A DNA stretch of 64,000 nt, from positions 62,001 through 126,000 of the forward strand of contig NZ_JAFBEX010000005.1 in assembly GCF_016908975.1 (NCBI RefSeq), given 5' to 3'. The DNA is from Neobacillus cucumis. GTDB lineage: Bacteria > Bacillota > Bacilli > Bacillales > Cytobacillaceae. This document shows, in pieces, positions 25,731-37,723 of this stretch. A program made the position numbers and the translations under genes. Below the pieces are notes generated by a model. The model was not told where the DNA came from. It saw nothing but the letters and a program-made list of their open reading frames with translations, and searched no databases. The number at the start of each line of letters is the position of its first letter. The stretch's first letter is position 1.

Positions 25731-26226
25731 GAAAACAAATTCCCCTTATCAAATAAGTATATTGTTGTTGAAATACGCCGTTTTTTATTGCATGTTGATT
25801 GAACAAAAAGAGATTATATTACAATATCTTTTCGATTTTCATATGTAGTTATACAAGTTCATTAAAATCATTTCCCTTATTGAAGTGTCATTTTGCTAAT
25901 CAATTTCCAATTCGTATTTATTTGAGATGACACTGTTTTTACTATATTAGAAATTGGAGAGATATTTATTAAAATCTTATTAAAATTAACTTAAGTGAAT
26001 ATTAAGTATAAAACTGCGTTTTCTTTTTATTCAAAATTTTATCACATATTTAGGTACTTCATTTCATAACTTCCTCCAACTAGTGCTCGGTTAATGTTAG
26101 TATATTTCAATTTTATTTATTTTTGGAATTTTTTGTAATTAATACTTTACTTAATGTAAAGTTTATATTACATTATGTATAATAAACATTACTAAGTGTA
26201 AAGTAAAATGTACAGGGAGGGAAACC
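25731..26226 (+). other. Gene-free spacer with operator-like dyad before the membrane/XRE operon
   Basis: Very AT-rich, no ORF. AGTGTCAT at ~25885 and ATGACACT at ~25926 pair across a ~34-base loop before GTTTTT, possibly an old terminator. Closer to the operon lies the dyad described at 26144-26162 and a -10 TATAAT at 26178-26183. Confidence 0.35.
26144..26162. promoter_or_regulatory. Candidate operator for the XRE regulator
   Basis: ACTTTAC, TTAAT, GTAAAGT: perfect 7-bp arms overlapping the -35 position of a promoter with -10 TATAAT at 26178-26183. The half-site recurs as GTGTAAAGT at about 26197-26205. Confidence 0.5.
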
Positions 26227-26673
26227 ATGACCTATCAAGAAAAAAAGAGTATCGTATCGTTGATTAGCACCTTACTCATTTTTGCAATTTATTGCTTGTA
26301 TATGTACCCGCGGCACCCCGAGGGAGGGCTGAAGTCGATGGAAACCTTTCGCTATTGGGGTACATTCGTCCTCATTTTGACTTTGTTATCAATAGTGGCA
26401 CACATCATTATTAGTATTCTTTTTAACATTATTTTTCGAATGACGACGGGAGAAAAGGAACCAAAATTTGCGGATGAACTGGATAAGTTAATCGACTTAA
26501 AAGCAAACCGAATTTCTTTTTTTATATTTATTTTCGGCTTTCTACTTGCAATGGGATCGCTGGTTTTCTATCAGCCGTCACAGGTGATGTTTATAATCCT
26601 AATCGTTTCAGGGTTCTTTTCTGATATCACCGGATCCTTGACAAAACTTTATCACTATAGAAGAGGAGTCTAA
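26227..26673 (+). CDS. Four-helix membrane protein of unknown function, paired with XRE regulator
   Basis: 148 residues with hydrophobic segments at ~11-28, ~46-72, ~95-115 and ~118-135, separated by a charged cytoplasmic loop (TTGEKEPKFADELDKLIDLKANR). AGGGAGGG precedes the ATG. The following XRE gene starts two bases after the stop, so they are translationally coupled. This membrane-protein plus small-XRE arrangement is common in Bacillus. The XRE protein may regulate the pair through the upstream dyad. No enzymatic motif is visible. Confidence 0.7.
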   Translation: MTYQEKKSIVSLISTLLIFAIYCLYMYPRHPEGGLKSMETFRYWGTFVLILTLLSIVAHIIISILFNIIFRMTTGEKEPKFADELDKLIDLKANRISFFIFIFGFLLAMGSLVFYQPSQVMFIILIVSGFFSDITGSLTKLYHYRRGV

Positions 26674-26674
26674 T

Positions 26675-26899
26675 ATGGCTAAAAATCTTGTCGGCAATCA
26701 TATCCGAAGATTACGATTTAACCATGATGAAATGACCCAGCAGAAGTTGGCTGACAAGGTAGGCGTAACAAGACAAACAATCGTGGCTCTCGAAAAGGGA
26801 AATTACTCTCCATCTCTAGAATTAGCTTTTCGAATTGCTCATGCCTTTAACTTACCGTTGGAGGAAGTATTCTTCTATGGGGATCAAACTAAGCTCTAA
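26675..26899 (+). CDS. Small XRE-family helix-turn-helix regulator (YozG/YgzD-like)
   Basis: 74 residues consisting almost entirely of a Cro/C1-type helix-turn-helix: HIRRLRFNHDEMTQQKLADKVGVTRQTIVALEKGNYSPSLELAFRIAHAFNLPLEEVF. It keeps the RQTI..LEKG core that marks this group of small Bacillus repressors. It is coupled to the upstream membrane gene and precedes a DUF4386 protein by 57 bases. A toxin-antitoxin role was considered, but nothing in the partner looks toxic; local autorepression is more likely. Confidence 0.88.
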   Translation: MAKNLVGNHIRRLRFNHDEMTQQKLADKVGVTRQTIVALEKGNYSPSLELAFRIAHAFNLPLEEVFFYGDQTKL

Positions 26900-26955
26900 A
26901 ACGAAAAGTGTTTTGCTTTACTGTTTTTGAATTTATTAAAAAAGGGGATATAAAT

Positions 26956-27699
26956 ATGAATTCAAGCAAAAAAGCAGCAAAAATTGTGGGAGTATTATTT
27001 ATCATGGCAGCCGTTACAGCGGTAATAGCTGTTATTTTATACAGACCTATCCTAAATACTCCTGATTACTTGATCCAAGGTTCCTCACATGCAGACAAGG
27101 TTATATGGGGAGTGGTGATGGAGTTAATTCTTGTCGTTTCAGCAATTGGTACTGCAACCACCATGTTTCCATTTTTAAAAAAGTATAATGAAACGATTGC
27201 TCTTTGGCATTTAGCTTTTAGGTTTCTTGAAGCGGTTATTATTACGGTTGGAATAATCAGCGTCCTGTCCTTACTAACACTAAGCAGAGAATATGTAGCA
27301 GCGGGGGCCCAAAATATCGACTCCTTTCAAGCATCAGGTATTTTATTAAAAGCGGTGCATGATTGGACATTTTTGCTTGGTCCCAATTTCATGCTGGGCA
27401 TTAATACATTGATGTACAGTTATATCTTTTTTAAATCCAAGCTCGTACCAAGGTTTATACCCATTTTGGGTATAACAGGGGCAGTTCTTGTATTTATTGC
27501 AGCCTTGTTAGAAATGTTCGGTGTCATTCAACAAGTTTCTGTTTGGGGTGGTATTTTGGCGCTGCCAGTTGCGGCTAATGAAATGATTTTAGCCGTTTGG
27601 CTCATCGCAAAAGGATTTAATGAATCTGCACTTGCTTCCATATCTGAAAAAAAGAAAGCAACGAATGTTATTACAATCCGTAATAAAGTCGAATCTTAA
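26956..27699 (+). CDS. DUF4386-family membrane protein
   Basis: 247 residues with six or seven membrane helices. The family pattern is an N-terminal KKAAKIVGVLFIMAAVTAVIAVILYRPIL, then a central RFLEAVIITVGIISVLSLLTLS and LLGPNFMLGINTLMYSYIFFKSKLVPRFIPILGITGAVL. The function of DUF4386 proteins is unknown. AAAAGGGGA before the ATG at 26956 decides the start. It is likely the third gene of the XRE operon. Confidence 0.8.
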   Translation: MNSSKKAAKIVGVLFIMAAVTAVIAVILYRPILNTPDYLIQGSSHADKVIWGVVMELILVVSAIGTATTMFPFLKKYNETIALWHLAFRFLEAVIITVGIISVLSLLTLSREYVAAGAQNIDSFQASGILLKAVHDWTFLLGPNFMLGINTLMYSYIFFKSKLVPRFIPILGITGAVLVFIAALLEMFGVIQQVSVWGGILALPVAANEMILAVWLIAKGFNESALASISEKKKATNVITIRNKVES

Positions 27700-27791
27700 A
27701 CAAAGCAAAATTGTTCAATATAGGGCAACAGTGCTTTAGTTAAGAGGAACGACAACTTTCGATAAAAAATGAAAAAAGTTTTATGAAGGCG

Positions 27792-27821
27792 TTGACAAAT
27801 TTCTCGTAATGGTAGTATAGT
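27792..27821 (+). promoter_or_regulatory. Promoter of the beta-glucoside operon
   Basis: TTGACA at 27792-27797 and TATAGT at 27816-27821 with an 18-base spacer. Confidence 0.7.
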
Positions 27822-27827
27822 ATAAAC

Positions 27828-27842
27828 AAGAAAACGATAACA
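27828..27842 (+). promoter_or_regulatory. cre site (CcpA) at the beta-glucoside promoter
   Basis: AAGAAAACGATAACA matches the WTGNAARCGNWWWCA consensus at 14 of 15 positions and lies directly after the -10 box, a repressing position. Confidence 0.65.
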
Positions 27843-27850
27843 AGAACTTA

Positions 27851-31459
<3,609 letters not shown>

Positions 31460-31470
31460 GAACACCTAAA

Positions 31471-31500
31471 AAAGAGAACCGATTCTGGTTCTCTTTTTTT
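31471..31500 (+). terminator. Terminator of the bglPH operon
   Basis: Stem AGAGAACC/GGTTCTCT, 6-base loop, seven or more T. Confidence 0.92.
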
Positions 31501-31957
31501 GTCATATTTTTTAATATTTAAAATTTTCAAAAAAGAAGGAATTTTACTGTTGTTACATAGAATATATTATTAAATGTATAAGAAATAGGAGGGATGAGAA
31601 AGAATTAACTTGGCGTTAAAAAATTTATGCTTCTTTTTCTTTTTAGTTTTTATTGAATAACTTTCCATATTATTCCATACCCTCAATTAATGCCGCATAA
31701 AGCAGCCTGTTTTAATTTCTTGATTTTGCAAACGCTATCACAAAATTCTAGTATGAGTATATGTCATTTTTCAGCCATTCATTTCGCAGGATTCTGCAGC
31801 CTTCTATTTCTTCCTTTGCAGTCAGTTCAATTTATTATTTCACATAAAAAAGATGGATGAACAGTAAAAGGCTGTTTATCAAAGAATTATTGAATGTTGG
31901 GAATGGGAACGGCAAACCTTTTCCTTGTTTACTAACATAATGGGAAGGTGAAAATAT
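31501..31957 (+). other. Gene-poor spacer containing a perfect cre site
   Basis: No convincing ORF in 457 bases. TTGCAAACGCTATCA at 31726-31740 matches the cre consensus at all 15 positions. A small membrane protein gene begins at 31958. Confidence 0.5.
31726..31740. promoter_or_regulatory. cre site with full consensus match
   Basis: TTGCAAACGCTATCA fits WTGNAARCGNWWWCA exactly. It is about 220 bases upstream of the small membrane protein gene and far from bglPH, so its target transcript is uncertain. Confidence 0.6.
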
Positions 31958-32116
31958 ATGTTAGATTTTCTAATTGGCTTTGTTAGAGGTATGGCAGCGA
32001 TGAGTCCGATCTGGGTTGTTTTATATTTTATTTTCACTAATGCGGGAAAACCAAATGATGAATCCATTAGTCTTCAGAAATTTCAGCCCGAAGATGAAGA
32101 ATCGTCTCTTTCATAA
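31958..32116 (+). CDS. Micro-membrane protein, 52 residues, GFxRGxxxMSPxW motif
   Basis: ATG preceded by GGGAAGGTG. The N-terminus MLDFLIGFVRGMAAMSPIWV leads through a single hydrophobic helix to an acidic, Ser/Glu-rich tail (FQPEDEESSLS). The segment GFVRGMAAMSPIW matches GFIRGITLMSPLW in the 31-residue protein at 47401-47496, which has the same size of helix. It is terminated by a hairpin. An alternative overlapping frame (32016-32198) lacks a binding site. Function unknown. Confidence 0.55.
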   Translation: MLDFLIGFVRGMAAMSPIWVVLYFIFTNAGKPNDESISLQKFQPEDEESSLS

Positions 32117-32221
32117 AGCCTATAAAGATAATTTAAGCCAGATAGAATTTGAGAATTACGATGATAACTCGCATAGCGGGCAATATTTAAAATTTTAACA
32201 CAACAATAATATGTTTTCATT

Positions 32222-32256
32222 AAAGATGTGATAGCTGTAGTGATCGCATCTTTTTT
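32222..32256 (+). terminator. Terminator after the 52-residue gene
   Basis: AAAGATGTGAT/ATCGCATCTTT (one G-U pair) with a 10-base loop and a T-run. Confidence 0.8.
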
Positions 32257-32428
32257 CTGTCTCTAAAAGTTAGTGGAGCCCCATCGGCATTAGTGAAAAT
32301 ATAATGTGAGCTTATGTTGGATATGATAAAAAGCTTGTAAATGGGGATAATAAAACAGAAATGATTTATCACTAGTATGTGATGTTTTCATGAGTTTTTA
32401 TCCAAATTTATAAAAAAGGGGCAAAAAG
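32257..32428 (+). other. Spacer before the lipoprotein gene
   Basis: No ORF and no strong promoter match seen; GGGG at 32418-32421 is the ribosome binding site of the next gene. Confidence 0.3.
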
Positions 32429-32872
32429 ATGAGTAAAAAAATATTGATTGGAATTATGGGAACACTATTAATACTTAGTGTTGCTGGCTGTGATGATACA
32501 CTAACCAATAATGAACTCACTACTCAATCGGATTACAAAATGACTCACGCTAAACGATCACTATCCACGCCTTTTCATGATATGTTCTATGGGTTTAGAA
32601 TGATGGACAAATTTATAGCCCATGAAGATTATGCTTCTGCAAAAATCCTTTCGCGTAACCTTGACGATGAATTTCACGATGCTATCCTGCCTTCATTAAT
32701 CGCTAAAAAGGGTAAAACATTTGCAGGTGGTATCGATGCAAAATACGATCAGCTAACTGAGGCGATTTCTCAAAAGAATAAACCTCAAATTCGCAAGCTT
32801 ATCGTGGAAAATCGTAATAATATCAAAACCATTGCACCGATGTTGGGAGTTTCAGTCATATCAAGCGAATAA
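32429..32872 (+). CDS. Putative lipoprotein of unknown function, 147 residues
   Basis: Signal MSKKILIGIMGTLLILSVAGC with a lipobox ending at Cys21, so the mature protein is anchored on the outer face of the membrane. The mature part is mostly helical, with repeated charged heptads (FHDMFYGFRMMDKFIAHEDYASAKILSRNLDDEFHDAILPSL) and a histidine- and aspartate-rich stretch that could hold metal. I do not recognise a family. It precedes two small membrane protein genes and lies next to the convergent quinol oxidase operon. Confidence 0.65.
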   Translation: MSKKILIGIMGTLLILSVAGCDDTLTNNELTTQSDYKMTHAKRSLSTPFHDMFYGFRMMDKFIAHEDYASAKILSRNLDDEFHDAILPSLIAKKGKTFAGGIDAKYDQLTEAISQKNKPQIRKLIVENRNNIKTIAPMLGVSVISSE

Positions 32873-32916
32873 TGTAGTTTTTCAAATACATACATCCAAA
32901 TAATGGAGGAAAGAAT

Positions 32917-33147
32917 ATGAAATGGTACATAAAATTAACAATATTGGAGATTATTGCAGGAGTTCTTTTTATGTTATATGAACTTTTTACGGGTCAACCC
33001 TGGGCAATGGATGGAACTCCTTGGACAATGAATGAAAACTTCCATCTTAACCTTGCACTTGGCTGTTTTGGCGGTGCAGGATATACCTTTATTTTCGGGG
33101 CTGTTCTGGGAGCAATCCAAGAAAGAAATCATTTGTTCAAAGAATGA
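32917..33147 (+). CDS. Small two-helix membrane protein, 76 residues
   Basis: TGGAGGAAAG before the ATG. Two hydrophobic segments (~6-24 and ~50-68) flank a tryptophan-rich external loop containing GQPWAMDGTPWTMNENFH. It ends with a charged tail. No family recognised. It is 44 bases after the lipoprotein gene and 77 bases before a 31-residue membrane protein gene, so these three probably form a unit. Confidence 0.55.
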   Translation: MKWYIKLTILEIIAGVLFMLYELFTGQPWAMDGTPWTMNENFHLNLALGCFGGAGYTFIFGAVLGAIQERNHLFKE

Positions 33148-33224
33148 TTTTTTTCCTTACTGTCAAAGAGCTGTCGATCTAATCTCTTTCAGGCAATCAA
33201 ACTGTTATTAGAAAGGGGCACAAA

Positions 33225-33320
33225 ATGGAGAGTATTTATTATACAGCTGGATATTTTGGGTTGTTTGTCATAGCGTTGGGGTTATCCTCATATATGTTTT
33301 ATAAGTTGATGGCTGAATAA
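33225..33320 (+). CDS. Micro-membrane protein, 31 residues
   Basis: ATG with GAAAGGGG seven bases upstream. Product MESIYYTAGYFGLFVIALGL then SSYMFYKLMAE: almost entirely one transmembrane helix. Many respiratory complexes have such small accessory subunits, and a quinol oxidase operon lies 3' on the other strand, but a link is speculative. Confidence 0.5.
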   Translation: MESIYYTAGYFGLFVIALGLSSYMFYKLMAE

Positions 33321-33325
33321 CTAGA

Positions 33326-33580
33326 AAAGCGCAAGGCGCTTAGACTTCGGCGACAAGCACAAGACGAGCCGGCCGGAAGGTTGTTCTTTAACCTCTTGGC
33401 CGGATTGACCTAAATGTGGAGGCGACTGTTCTGGGACTAAGGCATAAGACGACCACTGTAAGAAGGCGCTTTTTGCCTTCTTCAGGGGGTGGCTTATGAC
33501 TCGAGTCCCAAGGAGCCGCAACTGGATATGCTTGTGACCTCGAGCCGATGGCGCCTGAAGCTAGACAACTCTCGAAAAAG
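33326..33580. repeat. Dispersed intergenic repeat, copy 2
   Basis: Begins AAAAGCGCAAGGCGCTT, continues CTTCGGCGACAAGCACAAGACG, and ends CTTGTGACCTCGAGC, GGCGCC, AAGCTAGACA. These end sequences are the inverted counterparts of copy 1 at 13094-13210. Internal hairpins are CCGGCC...GGCCGG and AGAAGGCGC..GCCTTCT. Open frames inside it are by-products of its GC-rich sequence. Confidence 0.7.
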
Positions 33581-33607
33581 TACCAATTCCTAGTACCGGT
33601 ACCTGCA

Positions 33608-33645
33608 TAAAAAAGGGCTTTGTTGGATTTTCAACAAAGCCCTTA
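33608..33645 (-). terminator. Terminator at the end of the quinol oxidase operon
   Basis: Perfect 13-bp stem AAGGGCTTTGTTG/CAACAAAGCCCTT; the A-run at 33608-33613 is the U-tract on the minus strand. It lies 16 bases past the stop of the 29-residue gene. Confidence 0.88.
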
Positions 33646-33660
33646 AATCTGTTGTACCAT

Positions 33661-33750
33661 TTATTCTTTCATTGCCTTTTTAAAGATTATCGTGGTTAAA
33701 ATAAAAGTCACAGCAAATAAACCAAGAATAATGATTAGTCCGTAATTCAT
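33661..33750 (-). CDS. Micro-membrane protein, 29 residues, last gene of the quinol oxidase operon
   Basis: Strong site AAGGGGGG before the ATG at 33750, 31 bases after cyoE. Product MNYGLIIILGLFAVTFILTT followed by a short basic end IIFKKAMKE: one transmembrane helix with a cytoplasmic tail. Position before the operon terminator suggests an accessory subunit or assembly factor of the oxidase, similar in size to the single-helix subunits known in other oxidases. This role is inferred from context only. Confidence 0.6.
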   Translation of the reverse strand: MNYGLIIILGLFAVTFILTTIIFKKAMKE

Positions 33751-33781
33751 CTTGTCCCCCCTTAATGAACGTTTTTTCCTT

Positions 33782-34696
33782 TTATGAAATTCCAATGACC
33801 ATTGTTGAAAACACTCCTAAAATATAGAACAAAGAGCAAATAAACGTCCGTTTTGCCCAAAAAAATATATGATCCTCTTCTTTCCACATTCTAAAAGTGC
33901 AATACAGGAGAGCACTGTTAAAAAGGACGGCACCTGCAAGGTATATGGTATTAAAGTTCCCATGTATGTAAAGGACGATGGAACAAACAAATAAAAGGAC
34001 CATATAAATAAGACTTTGAATTTTGGTTCCACGAGGACCTATAACTACCGGCATCATCGGGATGCCAGCCTTTGAATATTCATCATTCTTGTATAAGGCA
34101 AGAGCCCAAGAGTGTGGCGGTGTCCAAAGAAAAATCACCAAAAACATTAACCACGCTGTCAAATCTAAACTATTCGTAACGGAAGACCAGCCAATTAAAA
34201 TGGGAAAAGCACCAGCTCCTCCGCCAATGACTATGTTTTGAGGGGTACGTCGTTTTAACCACATTGTATAAATGACAGCATAATAGAAATACCCCGCAGC
34301 ATTTAAAAAAGCAGTAAGAGGATTGACAAAGAAAAAAGCGATAACCACTGATAATACACCCAATACAAGTCCAAACCTCAAGACAGATGTGGGTTGGATT
34401 AAACCCAATGGAAGGGGACGATTAGCTGTCCGCTCCATGATGAGATCAATATCCCTGTCATACCACATGTTAATCGCCGCTGAACCCCCTGCCGACAATG
34501 ATGCACTCAAAAGCATTGCCAATGTGACATACATAGATGGTACTCCTCTTTGTGCAACAATGGCAGCGCACAGGGAAGTAAAACTTAGCATAAATAAAAT
34601 TTTCGGTTTGGTGACTTCTATATATACTAAAATCGTTTGAGTTAAACGACTTAATAAAGATGGCGATTCCTGATTAATTTTCGGGACAACTGCCAT
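33782..34696 (-). CDS. cyoE: Protoheme IX farnesyltransferase (heme O synthase)
   Basis: 304-residue UbiA-family membrane prenyltransferase with eight or nine helices. The first aspartate-rich motif is NMWYDRDIDLIMERTANRPLP and the second region is YKNDEYSKAGIPMMPVV. It adds a farnesyl group to heme B, giving heme O for the oxidase encoded upstream. The position after subunit IV matches cyoABCDE order. It could equally be named ctaB; a second copy near ctaCDEFG elsewhere would be expected. Confidence 0.92.
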   Translation of the reverse strand: MAVVPKINQESPSLLSRLTQTILVYIEVTKPKILFMLSFTSLCAAIVAQRGVPSMYVTLAMLLSASLSAGGSAAINMWYDRDIDLIMERTANRPLPLGLIQPTSVLRFGLVLGVLSVVIAFFFVNPLTAFLNAAGYFYYAVIYTMWLKRRTPQNIVIGGGAGAFPILIGWSSVTNSLDLTAWLMFLVIFLWTPPHSWALALYKNDEYSKAGIPMMPVVIGPRGTKIQSLIYMVLLFVCSIVLYIHGNFNTIYLAGAVLFNSALLYCTFRMWKEEDHIFFWAKRTFICSLFYILGVFSTMVIGIS

Positions 34697-34768
34697 GACT
34701 CCTCACTCCTTTGTGTTTACCTTCCATGATCCAGTGTGGGTTTACCCGTAGGATGATCACCCTAGTTT

Positions 34769-35083
34769 CTATTGAACCACAGAATTAAACTCCATAATCC
34801 AAATAGAACCAAAGACGAGAGTTACAGCGAAAACCAAACCTAAAATTAGTGCCATGGCATTGTACCTTGGTTTGTCGCCCTCACGAATATGCATAAAGAA
34901 GAATAACTGAATGGCAAATTGCAAAACAGCTGCAATCAGGATACTAACCGTCAGCGGTGTTTTTGACATCATATGATTCAATACCAAAAAGAGTGGAATA
35001 ATGGTCAGAATAATCGATAAAAAGAAACCAATGATGTATGCCTTCATGGCTCCAGTATGTTCAGTGTGTTCGTGATTTGCCAT
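34769..35083 (-). CDS. cyoD: Quinol oxidase subunit IV
   Basis: 104 residues with three membrane helices, a His-rich start (MANHEHTEHTGAMKAYIIGF) and the subunit IV core QLFFFMHIREGDKPRYNAMALILGLVFAVTLVFGSIWIM. It stabilises the catalytic core. It starts directly after the stop of subunit III (no gap), implying translational coupling. Confidence 0.9.
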   Translation of the reverse strand: MANHEHTEHTGAMKAYIIGFFLSIILTIIPLFLVLNHMMSKTPLTVSILIAAVLQFAIQLFFFMHIREGDKPRYNAMALILGLVFAVTLVFGSIWIMEFNSVVQ

Positions 35084-35695
35084 TTACATCACCCCCATTA
35101 AGTAGACAACGGTAAAGATGAAGATCCAAACAGCATCCAAAAAGTGCCAATACAAACTAATAATTGAGATTTTATTTTTCGTTACTGATGTAATGCCTCT
35201 TTGGGCAAGCTGGATGATCAACCCGATCATCCACATGATACCGAATGAAACGTGAGCCCCGTGCAGTCCGACAAGACTGAAGAAAGAGGTAAGGAACGCA
35301 CTTCTTGAAATAGTAGCACCCTCCTCGGCCATGTTTGCAAACTCATTGATTTCAAGTCCGACGAACGAGGCACCTAAAAGGACCGTTACAATTAACCATC
35401 CAATAAGGGAATTTTTCTTTCCTTTGTGCATGGATATTACGGCTAATCCACTTGTAAAGGAACTTATTAAAAGAATAAAGGTTTCAAGAATAAACCCAGT
35501 AACATCAAAATCATGTGCTGTAAATCCGCCATCTGTATGACCACGTAACACAGCAAAAGCTCCAAAAAATGTTGAAAATAATAGACAGTCTGTTACAAGG
35601 AAAATCCAAAACCCTAAAACCTTCAATTCCCCCTGGTCATGGCCATGATCGTGACCATGACCAGAGGATTGCGCAGAAATACTTTGTGACACCAC
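35084..35695 (-). CDS. cyoC: Quinol oxidase subunit III
   Basis: 203 residues, five membrane helices, His-rich N-terminus (SSGHGHDHGHDQGE). Conserved features are FWIFLVTDCLLFSTFFGAFAVL, LLGASFVGLEINEF and the typical GLHGAHVSFGIMWM and YWHFLDAVWIFIF segments. It starts at GTG (35695, or 35692), six to nine bases after GGGAGG, and begins four bases after the end of subunit I. Confidence 0.93.
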   Translation of the reverse strand: MVSQSISAQSSGHGHDHGHDQGELKVLGFWIFLVTDCLLFSTFFGAFAVLRGHTDGGFTAHDFDVTGFILETFILLISSFTSGLAVISMHKGKKNSLIGWLIVTVLLGASFVGLEINEFANMAEEGATISRSAFLTSFFSLVGLHGAHVSFGIMWMIGLIIQLAQRGITSVTKNKISIISLYWHFLDAVWIFIFTVVYLMGVM

Positions 35696-35698
35696 TTT

Positions 35699-37705
35699 CT
35701 ACCTCCCTAACGTTTCTTCCGTTGATGTTTTTGGAATGACAGTAGAACGATTCTTTAAAGCTCTTTCCGTACGTTCAATTTCATCCACTGGAATGTAATA
35801 ATCCGTATCATATTGGAATGAACGTGCGTATAGCGATAACGCAACACCGATTAATCCTGCAAAGCCCATCCAATTCCATTCGAACGTAAATCCAAATCCG
35901 GCTATAAAGAAGAAGCATGACAGGATAAAAGCAATGCCTGAATTTTTCGGCATATGAATCGGTTCATATTTTGGAGTCTCTTGTTCATATCCTTCTTTTT
36001 TCATTTCTTGTTTCTTATACCACCAGGAGTCACGTCCTTTTACTTCCGGGAGGATGGCAAAATTGTATAGAGGTGCTGGAGAAGGAATCGACCATTCTAA
36101 TGTTCGCGCGTCCCATGGATCACCTGTGAAATCACGTTTCCCATATTTAATGCTGTATAGGATTTGCCAAACTTGGAAGGCAAATGCAACTCCCATTAAG
36201 AACGCACCAATAGAAGAAATGATATTGAGCGGAGCCCAGCCCATATCCCAGCCCTCGGTTTGGTTATAAATATAAATCCGCCTTGTCATACCCATAAAAC
36301 CAAGCGCATATTGAGGCATAAAGCAAACATAAAACCCGATTTGCCAAAGCCAAAAGCCCCATTTTCCAAGTGTATAATTTAATTCAAATCCAAAAATTTT
36401 AGGGAACCAATAATACATACCAGCCAGATAACCGAATACGACACCACCAATTAAAACTTGGTGGAAGTGGGCAATTAGAAAATAGCTATTATGATATTGA
36501 TAGTCTGCTGGTGCCGCTGCAAGCATGACCCCCGTTGCACCGCCAATGACAAAGGTTGGAACAAATGCTAAAAACCAAAGCATGGGCTGCGAAATCTCGA
36601 CGCGTCCGCGATACATGGTAAAAAGCCAGTTGAAAACTTTCACACCAGTTGGAATCCCGATTATCATGGTACAAATCGCAAAGGTAATATTCACGTCAAC
36701 ACCGGCGCCCATGGTAAAAAAGTGATGAGCCCATGTATAGTAAGAAACGACGGCAATCGCAATCATGGAGTAGACCATTGAACCGTATCCAAAGGTACGT
36801 TTCTTGGAAAAGGTCGCCACTACTTCAGAGAATACCCCAAACGCAGGTAAGACAACGATGTAGACTTCAGGGTGACCCCACATCCAAATCAGATTGATAT
36901 ACATCATTGGGTTACCACCTGAGGTCATGGTGAAGAAATGTCCTCCAAGTAAACGGTCGATTGTTAACATTCCTAATGTACCAGTAAGAATTGGAAATGC
37001 CCCTAAAATGGCAATGGATGATGCTAAAACTGACCAAGTAAACAAAGGCATATCCCTTAAACGCATGGAAGGTGTACGCATTTTTAAAATGGTAACAGTA
37101 AAGTTAAGTCCGGAGGCCAAACTTCCTATCCCGGAAATTTGAAGACCCCAGATCCAAAAGTTCTGCCCCGGCCCAGGGCTAAAGGTTGTTTCCGATAAAG
37201 GGGGATATGATAACCACCCTGAACTGGCAGATCCGCCAATAACGAAAGAGATATTAAAGAGCATGGCTCCAATAAAGAATACCCAAAAACTAATGGCATT
37301 CAGAAATGGGTAAGCAACATCACGAGCTCCAATTTGTAATGGAACAACGATATTAAACAAAGCAAACATAAAAGGCATGGCCATAAATAAAATCATGATG
37401 GTTCCATGAGTGGTAAAAATTTCATTATAGTGGTCAGAAGCTAAAAATTGACTATTCGGAACCGCCAGCTGTATACGCATTAAAATCGCATCTACCCCGC
37501 CGCGAAAGAGCATCAGCAAGGCAGCCAATAGATACATGATACCGATTTTTTTATGGTCAACTGTTGTAATCCATTCTCTCCATAGCCAGCCCCATTTTTT
37601 TAGCATGGTGAGAGAGGCGATAATACCAATCGTTACTAAAGCAATAGAAACGTCTGCACCATATATCATTGGATCGCCTGTTACAAAAAAATGCGAAGTA
37701 TTCAT
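35699..37705 (-). CDS. cyoB: Heme-copper quinol oxidase subunit I
   Basis: 668 residues with the heme-copper core: low-spin heme ligand in FTTHGTIMILFM, the Cu-B/cross-link motif WMWGHPEVYIV, YTWAHHFFTMG, and the two heme ligands in SYFLIAHFHQVLIGG. It reduces O2 to water while pumping protons. The extra N- and C-terminal helices (668 residues, as in CyoB/QoxB) and the companion subunit II lacking CuA make it a quinol rather than cytochrome c oxidase. Heme type (a or o) cannot be told from sequence. AGGAGG lies ten bases before the ATG. Confidence 0.95.
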   Translation of the reverse strand: MNTSHFFVTGDPMIYGADVSIALVTIGIIASLTMLKKWGWLWREWITTVDHKKIGIMYLLAALLMLFRGGVDAILMRIQLAVPNSQFLASDHYNEIFTTHGTIMILFMAMPFMFALFNIVVPLQIGARDVAYPFLNAISFWVFFIGAMLFNISFVIGGSASSGWLSYPPLSETTFSPGPGQNFWIWGLQISGIGSLASGLNFTVTILKMRTPSMRLRDMPLFTWSVLASSIAILGAFPILTGTLGMLTIDRLLGGHFFTMTSGGNPMMYINLIWMWGHPEVYIVVLPAFGVFSEVVATFSKKRTFGYGSMVYSMIAIAVVSYYTWAHHFFTMGAGVDVNITFAICTMIIGIPTGVKVFNWLFTMYRGRVEISQPMLWFLAFVPTFVIGGATGVMLAAAPADYQYHNSYFLIAHFHQVLIGGVVFGYLAGMYYWFPKIFGFELNYTLGKWGFWLWQIGFYVCFMPQYALGFMGMTRRIYIYNQTEGWDMGWAPLNIISSIGAFLMGVAFAFQVWQILYSIKYGKRDFTGDPWDARTLEWSIPSPAPLYNFAILPEVKGRDSWWYKKQEMKKEGYEQETPKYEPIHMPKNSGIAFILSCFFFIAGFGFTFEWNWMGFAGLIGVALSLYARSFQYDTDYYIPVDEIERTERALKNRSTVIPKTSTEETLGR

Positions 37706-37723
37706 GAAATGGTTTCCTCCTGT

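Noticed and set aside
26227-26899. Toxin-antitoxin pair
   Set aside because: The first gene encodes a four-helix membrane protein of 148 residues and the XRE protein is a typical small repressor; nothing resembles a known toxin.
32016-32198. Plus-strand 60-codon frame overlapping the 52-residue microprotein
   Set aside because: No ribosome binding site; the overlapping frame has AAGGTG and a motif shared with another gene.
33321-33521. Minus-strand open frame of 66 codons
   Set aside because: It is contained in repeat copy 2 and reflects its GC-rich sequence.
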